Shown here: positions 53,158 through 63,099 of the stretch, piece by piece | Numbering within the stretch: the first letter of the stretch is position 1 | How the letters are laid out: each line of letters starts with the position of its first letter | NCBI GenBank assembly: GCA_963995505.1 | Contig: OZ023190.1 | Location: 4,544,516 to 4,608,515 of the forward strand | Length of the DNA stretch: 64,000 nucleotides | Reading direction: 5' to 3' | Source of the DNA: Hypericum androsaemum | Lineage: Eukaryota > Streptophyta > Magnoliopsida > Malpighiales > Hypericaceae | Made by a program: the position numbers and the translations under genes | Notes under the pieces: model-generated | Database searches by the model: none | What the model saw: only the letters and a program-made list of their open reading frames with translations | Told to the model about the DNA's origin: nothing

Positions 53158-54357
53158 TATACAACATAATATGTCAATAAAAAATTATACTCGTACCAAT
53201 TGTGTGTTAAATTGCACTATGCCAAATATGCATCTCCACCAAAATTGTGTCGAACAGAACTACGCTAAATCTGCATCTGCGTCAAATTTGTCCCAAGTTG
53301 CACAGCGGCAAATTTGCACATATGCCCAATATGTGTTAAACTGCACATGCCACATGCAGATGCATCTACGTCAAATTTGTGTCAAGTCTGCACTTGCGCT
53401 AAATCTACAATGCATCTGCTCCTCGTCAACGAGCAGTAGGTTCAAGCTCTACCCATGGTCTTCACATGATCCACCTCCTAGTCCAACGTCTATGAACCCA
53501 AAATAAATCTGACCAAATCTCATGGAACAAGGGAATCATCGGAGAAACCTTCTCACCTTTATTAGGCCCGAGCTTTAGATCTAATAAGATTTGGGTTAAC
53601 TGCCCACATAATTCTCCACCTTAAACCAAATCTCATGATTGATCATCAATTGTGAATCAACCTGACCTGAACTAATCTGCTTCAACATGATCTCAGTCTG
53701 ACCTCCATCTGGTCAACCTCAACTCAGACGACTAAAGTCACCGTACCCGTCAAATCTGCCCAATCTGCATACTTGCATACTCTGAAGCAGCTGAAAAAAA
53801 AACCATAAATCAGTAAAACATTAACTTTCAATCTATATATTGACTTTTGATCAAATAGTCAACATATTGACTTTTAGTCAACTAAAATTTAAGGTTTTCT
53901 TCAACTCAAGTCAAACACTAAGGAGGCTGTTAACTCCGGCGGCGATGACGCCGGTCTTACTCCTCTGGGCAGTGGGCGGTAGACGCTGGAACACCCCTTC
54001 CACTTTATAGCGTCGTACAACGGGTATGGGGAGTAAGGTTTGATGCCTTTTTTCTCTCTCCCCGATGTCGGACAGTAGCTTCTCCTCAAAGCTCTCTCTC
54101 TCTCCTCGCGGGTGGGGCTAAGAGTGAGCATTTAATCTGATATCTAATGTCCGAATCCAAATCTAAATTTTTTTCCGATTCGAATAATTTATTGTTCAGA
54201 TTATCCAAACTTTTTAGTTCGAAATTGGATTTAAAAAATAATTTGGATATTTGAAATATCCGAACTATAGTTGGGCTGGGGTGAAAGCCTGGTATCATTC
54301 CTCAGACTTAGACGATCTTGAAGACAAAGAATAGTTGGGCTGGGCTGGTATCATTCC
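53158..54357. other. Repeat-derived DNA, no gene seen
   Basis: Includes CTGCATCTGCGTCAAATTTG-type short repeats (53180-53420). A second polypurine-like word, AATTCTCCACCTTAAACC, lies at 53611-53628 and suggests more minus-strand copia remnants. There is a GC-richer patch at 53930-54120 of unknown origin. Subterminal-type AATCCGAATC words at 54140-54270 recur near 57800-57910. Confidence 0.35.
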
Positions 54358-54684
54358 TAGGGATGGCAATGGATAGGATCCGGGTAGGATCTATAGGACT
54401 AAGATCCTTACCCTCTTTTTAAATGATGGACCCAGATCCTTACCCTTATCCTCTTTAAAAATAAGGATTCGGGCAGGATCTGGGTCCTAAAAAATTGAGC
54501 AAGATCAGAGCGACCCGAGGGTATGTATTTTTTTAATATTTAATTTTTAAAAATTAAATTATCTTTTGATAGTTTTAAAATAGCAATGAGACATTTTCAT
54601 TTATTAAACATATCAATACAAAGAAACCAAAAAAGTAAATCCAAAAAAAAGTTAAAGTTTGGTAAGTTAAAATTGAGAAATTGG

Positions 54685-55040
54685 TTCGTGATTTTTTCTG
54701 CCATTACTTGGGGCATGTGACTGCTTCGTAATGGTATTATCTTCAATGAGGCGAGGTACGATAATGAGCTTCTCCTGCATTCTGTGCTCTTTCATGTCCA
54801 AGGGTGGATCCTTTGGACGGACGCCTCGATCATTCACAATCAATCGCTGATCACTTTCTTGATTGCCTACAAGCATTTATAGGTCCCTCTTCTTCACCTC
54901 TTGAGGTTGAGAGAACGTTTTGGTTGGCAGGTGGGGTTGTAACTGATATAAATATCGGGCCCCTGTATCTTGTCTTTCTTTTTGCGCTTCCTCTATTTTG
55001 AACTTTTATTTTAATAAAGAATATTTACCTACCAAAAAAA
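54685..55040 (+). mobile_element. LINE (L1-type) 3' fragment
   Basis: A plus-strand frame reads like the C-terminal zf-RVT region of plant L1 reverse transcriptases (AITWGM-stop-LLRNGIIFNE, then LLLHSVLFHVQGWI). It is followed by an untranslated tail with AATAAAGAATA and a short A run. Diverged direct repeats (ATTGAGAAATTGG and ATTATGAATTTGG) flank it. It is 5'-truncated and inserted in the hAT element. Confidence 0.7.
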
Positions 55041-55594
55041 TTATGAATTTGGTATTCTAATAATTAATATGCATATATATTATTTTAATATTAATTTAAA
55101 AATTTTGGATAGGATCAGGACATGATCCTATAGATCCATACTCATGTCCTTATCCTTTTAAAGTATCTGGATCCGGGCAGGTGGCGAGGAAGCCTGAATC
55201 CTCTACTCTCGCGTCCATCTGTGATCAAATCCGAAAGAATATTGACTTGACTTTGTTTGTTTGTAACGAGAGGCAGTTTATTATTAATTTATAATAATTT
55301 TACCCCTAAAAGAAAAAGTCGTACTTTCTTACGATTGGGATCTGTGGGAGTATTCTATTCACTAAATTGTTTAATGTGGAGATCCTCTCAGATTCGGAAA
55401 TCTTGGGAAATGATGATCCACGCTTCCCCGCCACTTGTTAAATGAAATCCAAAGGACTAAAATAGAGAGATATTTTGCAATGACCCTTCATTTATGACAA
55501 TTAATGATTAAAATTTTATATTCTTAGAAGTTTCTATTAGAATATCAACAGTTGAATGTTGTCATGTAGGATATAGAGATCATAATAAAATTAA

Positions 55595-57040
55595 GGGAAA
55601 AGTCTACTTTAGTACCCTGTGGTATCGCCCAAAATCACTTTAGTACCCTGTGGTAAAAAACCGACCAATCGAGTCATACTTATTCTAATTAACATCAAAA
55701 AGAGCCTCGGGCAGCTGCCAGGACCCGCCCGAACCCTGCCCGGGCTACGTGGCCAGCCACGTCACCAAAATTTGATGACGTGGCGCCACGTCACCTCTTC
55801 TTCTTCTTCTTCTTCTTCTTCTTCTTCTTCAAATAAAACCAAACTTCGGGCCCCGTCCACAACCCCGTCACCGCCCCTGCCGGTCTCCAGCCCTCCCCCT
55901 CCGGCGACCCCGGTGACCATCACTTCTCCCGAGCCCTGACGGTGCCGCCTCCCTCCACCTCGCTGCCTCCGAATCCCGAGACTTACTCTCCTCCTCCTAC
56001 TCCGCCGCCGCCTGCCCCGGTAGTGGTACAAGTGCCTCCTCCGCCTCCGAATACGGTGGTGGCGCCGCCTCCCTCGTACGTTAACCCGCCCGGTGGTGGG
56101 GTGCCGGCCACACCTGGTCCGGCGGTGCATGCATAATCCGGACTCGGCTTGCCACTACTCGTTAGTTCTCTTTTTTTAATCATTTGTCCAGGCCTAGTTA
56201 TTTATTTATTTATTCCTAATAATAATCTTCGAAGGCTTAGTTTTTATTTATTTATTCCTGATAATAGTAAAGGATGGTGCTCGGTAATTGGTATAGCTTT
56301 CTGTCGGTCTCCAGCCGGGCCCCGTCCACAACCCCGTCACCGCCCCTGCCGGTCTCCAGCCCTCCCCCTCCAGCGACCCCGGTGACCATCACTTCTCCCG
56401 AGCCCTGACGGTGCCGCCTCCCTCCACCTCGCTGCCTCCCCCGCCGTCGATCGTTAATTCGCCTCCTCCTTCCACCCCGTCCACGACCCCCTCGCCTCCC
56501 CCGCAGCCGAAGACACCCTCCACAGCTAAGAGCTCTCCGCCTCCGTCGTCGGGGATATCAACGGGGCTAGTGGTGGGGATAGCCATTGGAGGGATGGTGG
56601 TATTGACGGTTTTCTTCTTGTTGTTTATTTGCTGCAGGAAGATGAAGAGAAGAAGAAGATACGACGATGAGGGATTCAATTTTTGTTGATTAGAAGTATG
56701 AGAAGTGATGGTCACCGGGGTCGCCGGAGGGGGAGGGCTGGAGACCGGCAGGGGCGGTGACGGGGTTGTGGACGGGGCCCGAAGTTTGGTTTTATTTGAA
56801 GAAGAAGAAGAAGAAAAAGAAGAAGAAGAGGTGACGTGGCGCCACGTCATCAAGTTTTGGTGACGTGGCTGGCCACGTAGCCCGAGCAGGGTTTGGGCGG
56901 GTCCGGGCAGCTCCGGGCAGCTGCCCGAGGCCCTTTTTGATGTTAATTGGAATAAGTATGACTCGATTGTTCAGTTTTTTACCACAGGGTACTAAAGTGA
57001 TTTTGGGCGATACCACAGGGTACTAAAGTGGACTTTTCCC
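55595..57040. mobile_element. Pack-MULE carrying PERK gene pieces
   Basis: A 1446-bp element with ~335-bp terminal inverted repeats (55595-55928 and 56701-57040). They begin GGGAAAAGTCTACTTTAGTA and, on the right read inward, GGGAAAAGTCCACTTTAGTA. The flanking 9-bp target duplication, TAAAATTAA (55586-55594 and 57041-57049), fits Mutator. The TIRs include a (TTC)n/(GAA)n tract and then, innermost, proline-rich coding sequence shared by both arms. No transposase is present. Captured host sequence fills the interior. Confidence 0.9.
55840..56689 (+). pseudogene. Captured proline-rich receptor kinase (PERK-like) fragment
   Basis: The extracellular domain is Pro/Ser/Thr-rich and appears in two partly redundant blocks (55838-55967 and 56320-56440 are near-identical). 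The second block continues through SPPPSSGISTG into one membrane helix (GLVVGIAIGGMVVLTVFFLL) and a basic stop-transfer KMKRRRRYDDEG, then stops. This order, Pro-rich ectodomain, single helix and RRRRxDDE, is typical of PERK kinases, whose kinase domain would follow but is absent. The first block ends in a stop after SPEP, and the open frame at 56411-56689 starts inside the Pro-rich part. Whether a chimeric transcript is made cannot be judged from sequence. Confidence 0.75.
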
Positions 57041-57307
57041 TAAAATTAATTGAAACTTGATGCAAATGGAAGTTTTCTGGGTTTACTTGGTTGTTTTTGG
57101 TGTGCACGTTGTTGGGTAACAGTTGCAAACAATACATTAATTTTTTTTATAAATTATATAATACTAATTGGAAAGCAACATATGTACAATAACACATGTA
57201 CCAAGTAAAATTGATACTCGGTCAAAGTCAACGAGTCTTGAACCCTTCGAGTCTGGATCAGGGTAGGCCCTCAAGGTAAAAATCTAATTGTCATCTCTAA
57301 TCATTCC

Positions 57308-58406
57308 TCGCACTTAGACGTTCCAATAAAAAAATAATTTAAACCTTAAAGGGTGAAACCCTCCACTTTATCAAAAGAATCGACACTCTCTGAAACCCTA
57401 GGGAAAAAAATAAAAATTTGCCAACCTTGCTCAGTTGCTCCACAGCCGTAATCGACGACCTCAGTGACTGCTTACACATGGTACGTCCTTTGCCCGTAAT
57501 TTCATTCACGCAATTTTTCCAGAAAATCGTTTAATCGATTTTTCTAGCAAGTTGTTTAATCGATTTTGGCCTCCACAGCCGCAATCGACTCGTTTCACTT
57601 ACCCAACAAGTGATGAGGTTTTAAAGGGTGAGGAAAGGGGATACTCAGTGGATAGGGAATTATTATGCTCAGAAAATGTGCTTCTTTGATTGTTTATTGA
57701 TTGGGCTTTTGTTGCAATTTGGATGATTTTTGAAGTTATTTAATTTGAATAAAATCGTGGATGACCAGTCAAGTAATTCTGGTAGTTTAAATTATCTGAA
57801 TCTGAAGTCGAAAAAAGTTTGAATATTCGGATTTGGATAATTTACTATTCGGATTCAGACTCGAATAGTAAAATATCTAATTCAGATAGTTCGGATTCAG
57901 ATAATCCGAATACTGGTGCGGCTAAAAAATTTAGGCCTCTCTCCTCACATGGGCTGCTCCTCTTGGGACGGCGGCCGAATTACAACAACTGGACTGTAGC
58001 AAGGCAGGAACGAGCTGTGCGAGCATCTCTTTCCGGTCATTCGCATCGAGAGCAATTATGAGCCTTGACTGTGCTCGACCTGGAGATCGAAAGCGAGACA
58101 TACGGGTTGGAAGCGGACGGTCGGGATGGCAATGGCTGGGTGGGCAACGCGGCTTGCAGTAGGAGTCATGGCTTCACCTCCCAAGGGTTGAAACCCTAAA
58201 TCACTTTCTCCCAATTTTTCCTGTAAATTACCATACTATCCTTCCATAATTTCTCTATAAAATTACCAATTCGCCCATATACCCTGCTTTCTCAAACAAT
58301 TACTATTCTTTAATTACAAATCTTCTCCTTGTGCCTCAAATCTGAATTTTCAACAAATTCAAAAGAGTCTCTGCACCAATTTTCACTTGGATACATACAA
58401 AAATTG
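57308..58406. other. Intergenic DNA, no gene seen
   Basis: Mostly AT-rich, with GATTCGGATTC-type words at 57820-57910 that look like a decayed hAT end. No recognisable coding sequence was found; the open frame at 57819-58061 is composition-driven. Confidence 0.3.
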
Positions 58407-58551
58407 TGATACCTGGGGCAGCAAAAGCAATTTAATGCGCCCTTATCACTAAAATAGAGAGATATAAGAATAATAGAGGATTAGCGAAATACACGATATA
58501 TGTGGTGAGACGATCAATCACTATGATTTGCGGAGTACAATATATACATAG
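58407..58551. repeat. Truncated LTR fragment at the left edge of copy B
   Basis: Resembles the left part of the LTRs at 51911-52247 and 62166-62534: GGCAGCAAAAGCAATTTAATG, AATCACTATGATTTGCGGAG, ATATATACATA. It stops exactly where the duplicated segment begins, so it may mark the recombination point. Confidence 0.6.
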
Positions 58552-59646
58552 GTTTTGTTAAACACGAGGGATCCAATGGCAATTTTGTGCTGTATATATT
58601 GTTGGAATTTTTTTTTCGTTTCTTCCCCTGCGGATAGCTTATTATTAAAATAATAAATGAGGACTCTTCAAAAAGATATTAAAAAAATTGAAGGGAAAAG
58701 AAAAGGATCTGATCTATTTGGATACCATATCTTACATTAAAAAAGTTTGTCACACAGCACTTGGGCCAAACTCCAAATGGTGGGAAGATTCTAGCGCTCC
58801 CCACTTTGATTCTGTGGACCAATTTGGTGGACTTTTAGTTGTAGACCGTCCGGTTCAAAATCTCTCGCCTATCTCTATTGTAGTACTCTTAAAAAAAACT
58901 CTATATTGTGGCTCATTATGATTGATTTGTTAGGTGTATTTTAATCACGGAGTACTTAAGTAAAAAGCGGCCATAACATATGGTACAAAACTAAAGTTGT
59001 TACATATGTACAAAATTTAAACAAAAATGTATTTTTTTTTAATTTGTGGTCCAATCAGTGCTCGGAAAGCAACCCTGCACTAATACAAGATCATTTTTTA
59101 TCCAAAAACTCACATCGCAGTTAGACTAGTGGTCAACGTCATTGATCACTAGTCAACCGGTTGGATCGAATAATTCACCCAGTTGGACTGGGTTTTGAAG
59201 AGTAAATTATCCGAAATCTAATTTTTAAATCTTGTTTGATAAAAAGTGATTACATTAGAATTTTTAAATAATAAACTTTGCAATAAAAAGATTTTATTTA
59301 GAATTATTTGAATTTTTAATATTACATATAATTTATTTTTTCATATATAAATTTTCAATACTACTAACGATCCAACCAATCTGATCCGGAAACTATGGAA
59401 GTCCAGGTCACCTCCAAATCCATTTTTTAAAACATTGCAAAAATGTCCCCATCTTTAAGTGAGCTGGATCGATAAGATGACTCGTGACACGCAACACTTG
59501 AAGCCAATACCCCGCTTCGTCCTCACGTAACTGAAACTTGAAACCACGGACGGCTCGTAGATCACATTCTATCGTAAATACCGAAACTAATGGCATCTCC
59601 TGGGAGAGTTGCCTCCTAAACAAAACCCGATATCGAAATACTAGAG

Positions 59647-60648
59647 ATGGCGAAGGAGGTGGTTCCAGGTGCCCACTTTGTTCTAGTCCACGGGGCTGGC
59701 CATGGAGCTTGGTGCTGGTACAAGATCCGAACCCTAATGGAGTCGTCTGGCTACCAAGTCACCTGCGTTGACCTCAACAAGCCAAACCCCATCCTCTCTT
59801 TCGATGACTACAACAAGCCCCTCATCGACTTCCTATCCGGTTTGCCAGAAAACACTAAGGTAATTAACCATACTAAGGTGATCGTCTCGTTTCCGTGGAT
59901 CGATAGAAAGTATTCTTCGTAAAGAGTAGTACCAAGGCAGAGGTTTTGATTAATAGGATTAATCTAGCCTTTAATGTTTTACTTTTATTAGTGGCTACGA
60001 CCAAGTACTGTAATACATGAGGCTCCACCGATGGCTTTTCTTTCTTTGTTTGGTGAAATTTGGAAATTCAAAACTATATAAAATATATTTTTATCTTTTA
60101 GTAATTAGTATTCGGAATTATTAAGTTGACTAACCTGATTCGACCAGTGAAAATAGGTTGTTTTGGTTGGACACAGCGCAGGGGGGTTGAGCTTGACCGA
60201 TGCTATACACAAACATCCTCGAAAGATCCAAATGGCCGTTTATGTTGCGGCTAACATGTTGAAGAATGGCTTCTCTACCGATGAAGATTTTAAAGATGCA
60301 AGTCCTTTTTACTAATTTCCTCTCAAAAAAGCAATTTTGGTTCCTTTTACTAATTGTTTTTATGGTATTATTTATTCTCTTCGAATTAATATATATCCTA
60401 ATCGTACGAGTAATAATGGATCACGAAATCAACCTACGGATACTATGTTATAACTTATAATGAACCTTTGCTGATCTGGGTGGGACAGGGTATGCCGGAC
60501 CTGTCGGAATACGGAGAAGTAAACATACTGGAACATGGGATGGGGCCTGAACAACCACCTACCGGTGTAACCATGAAGGAGGAGTTTCAGCGACAGCTTC
60601 TCTATCAAAAGAGCCCATTAGAGGTGAGACTTGCTTTTACGTCCAGTG

Positions 60649-60735
<87 letters not shown>

Positions 60736-61424
60736 ATATTTAGAATTAAGTATTGTCATGCAATTCTTCTCATAAATCTTTTACATTCTTGTAAAAGTTA
60801 AATTTAAAACTTTTTTACGTGAATATAGTTCCTTATCAGTTGTACGAATAGTACAATCTGAGTGTGTTTTTTTGTGGGGAAGTTAATCAATCACCGAGAT
60901 TAGTTTTGTCCATTATAAGAGTTTAAAGGAAAGTTAATAGATGCAGTATCAATTGTCTACTAACAAGATCAATTAGTGAGAGTATTTCTTAATTTAATCA
61001 AAAAGTTTCAAGTTCAAACTCTTGAAAACAAATCAGTGTCAAATATTTTGTTAGCACAACTTTGTGATCAATGTTTCAAAATATCCTACCCGGCTCGAAC
61101 TTGAATTATTCAATACTTCTAAATCACTAGTTTTTTTTATAGGATGCCACTTTAGCATCAATGCTTCTAAGACCAGCACCACTCCGAGCATTTCAGGAAA
61201 CGAAATTTGCAGCGGAGGAAGGAGAAGAGGCCGATTCTGTGCCCCGAGTCGTCGTCAAGACTTTGGACGACCGGATGATCAAGATAGAACAGCAAGAGGC
61301 CATGATCCGAAGATGGCCACCTTCTCTGGTTTTCGAGATCGACAGCGACCATAGTCCATTTTTCTCCACCCCCTTCGTCTTGTTTGGTGTCATTGTCAAG
61401 GCATTGGCTTCCATGGAACTTTGA
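59647..61424 (+). CDS. Methylesterase (MES family alpha/beta hydrolase), 4 exons
   Basis: Encodes 256 aa from exons 59647-59859, 60157-60297, 60489-60623 and 61143-61424, all joined in phase 0. MES proteins hydrolyse methyl esters of hormones such as methyl-IAA, methyl salicylate or methyl jasmonate; relatives are hydroxynitrile lyases. Visible features are the oxyanion segment HGAGHGAWCW (15-24), nucleophile Ser78 in GHSAGG, likely Asp205 in TLDDR and His233 in SDHSPFF. The C-terminal KIEQQEAMIRRWPPS segment resembles my recollection of the MES17 branch. The start ATGGCGAAGGAGGTG is shared with copy A. Intron 2 uses a GC donor (GAT|GCAAGT). Between VTCVDL and LSFDDY the protein appears about nine residues shorter than relatives I recall. 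The substrate cannot be told from sequence, and expression is unknown. Confidence 0.9.
60651..60735. repeat. TA microsatellite in MES intron 3
   Basis: About 85 bp of (TA)n with two TACA interruptions, lying 27 bp after the exon 3 donor. Copy A has no such tract at the corresponding position (about 50410), so it expanded after the duplication or was lost there. Confidence 0.95.
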
Positions 61425-62165
61425 GAAATATTTAGCACTATTATTTCTAAATATTTAAAATTGAGAACTCTTCGTTAAACTAGAATAATTTTTTCTGCCA
61501 ATAGTGTTCTATGACAGTTGAATAGCATCTGCTAGCTGGTTGTTTAGTCTGTTCTGTTTTTTAAATGTAATAATTATATATATCCTCAATATTTACAAGC
61601 AGTGTAAAAATTATTCTACTTGCTAGTTACATTGTTAGTTACATAGCTAATCTTACAATCTCAAAGACTCTATATACAAAATAAAGTTTTGATTTCTTAA
61701 ATCCAATATTCAAATGGACCATCCAAGTCATTCGAATATGCCATGCAAAATAGTATGATACTCATTTTTGTTGGTTTAGGCTTTTAATTAAAGCGGGACT
61801 CGTGGCCCAGATTCCTGGGCTCGAAGTAGACTTCATCGTCCAAACTTTTGTCTATACAGTGTGCCCTAGCCCAGATTTTTAGACAAGATTTTTTAGATTA
61901 ATTAATTTAAATTTGAGTTAGATATATAAATTTGAGTAAGGATAAAACTTTTTTCAAAATTATGATAATGGAATTTTTTTTTTTCAAAATCGAGCTTAGT
62001 AAAATTTGTTTGTTCAGTAACACTAAATCACAAACATATCACACTTGATAGTAGTGGCCTAGAAACTTTTTATTGAATAGAATTTTTAAGTACAATTTGG
62101 AGCGAAACAATAGCAACACGTATTATCACAATACCCACTATTACACTATCAAGATGCACAGAAGG

Positions 62166-62534
62166 TGTTAGGACAACTGAAGTAATTTAATACATTTTTT
62201 ATCAACAAAAAAAGAGATAAACGAATAACGGGACAAGCAATATATATCATTCGTTCAACTGACCTACATCCAGAAGAGTAGGAGAAATGTTCAATCACTA
62301 TGATATGTGGAGTTCAACAGATACATAGATTATGGTAAGGCGACCTACCTCGAACTTTTCTCTCTGCATATACTATTGCATCTCTTATCTAAGCCCAAAG
62401 AACTCTTAAACCCTCGCCCTCATATTTATAGCAGGCTAGCTCTAATATGCTATACAGGAAATAGAATTCTCACCTAATCAGAGTTCACATGCAATAGGAA
62501 ATAACTAAATATGAATTTGAGACATATCTCAACA
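62166..62534 (-). repeat. Older copia-type LTR in copy B
   Basis: The counterpart of 51911-52247, at 369 bp. Read on the minus strand it starts TGTTGAGATATGTC, just downstream of the tract AAGATGGAGAA (a degraded polypurine tract). It has the TATAAATATG-like box near 62420. Confidence 0.7.
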
Positions 62535-63099
62535 TTCTCCATCTTAAATCAAATTCGAAAGAAATCGCCTTCTCGAGCTCTAACTACTCTTTCACATCTG
62601 ATCATCTTTACCCCGTGCCTCTTCCAGTAAGTTTCATGTTCAATCTCGAACATGACATCATCATCCACCTCAATCACTGAAAAATTTCACATGGAATCTT
62701 TCACAAGTATCTACTCATCATGGATCTTCACGCCTGAAAAATCAACACAACTGGAGAAAACTGTATGCACGCGACCTACAACCTATTTCTCTGCGCCATA
62801 CTCTCTCAACCGATACTTTTCAACTCCACCTCCATGGAAAATCTCTACCTCCGTGTGGATGCTGATCGATTTCGATCAGCATAGGAGAAAATGACACCAA
62901 CTTCTGGATTTTACATCATCTTCTCGTGAATGTCTATCTAGATTTACTGATCTCCTAGTGAATATCCTACTCAGCTTACATCACTGCCTCGTGAACACCT
63001 TGTTGGACCCCAATCCTGGAACATCGGATACCAGAGTCTAGTACTGGTAAGAGTATGGATTACTTGAAGCACCGTAGGAAGTCGGAGTTCGGTAGTAGT

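Larger units (their letters stand above)
54358..57299. mobile_element. hAT element containing a LINE end and a Pack-MULE
   Basis: Flanked by a perfect 8-bp target duplication, ATCATTCC (54350-54357 and 57300-57307). Ends are TAGGGATGGCAATGGATAGG and, inward from the right, TAGAGATGACAATTAG. The subterminal regions are rich in GGATC / GATCC words, as in other plant hAT MITEs. Total length is 2942 bp. Removing the LINE fragment and the Pack-MULE leaves about 1.1 kb of hAT sequence without transposase. The order of events is hAT first, then LINE and Pack-MULE. Confidence 0.85.
58552..63020 (+). repeat. Segmental duplication, copy B (methylesterase locus)
   Basis: 4.47 kb, homologous to 42497-52735. 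It lacks Copia-3 and the hAT MITE found in copy A and keeps one copy of each target site. Differences include a TA microsatellite in the third MES intron and small indels. The right edge is at about TTGTTGGACCCCAATCCTGG, after which the copies diverge. Confidence 0.92.
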
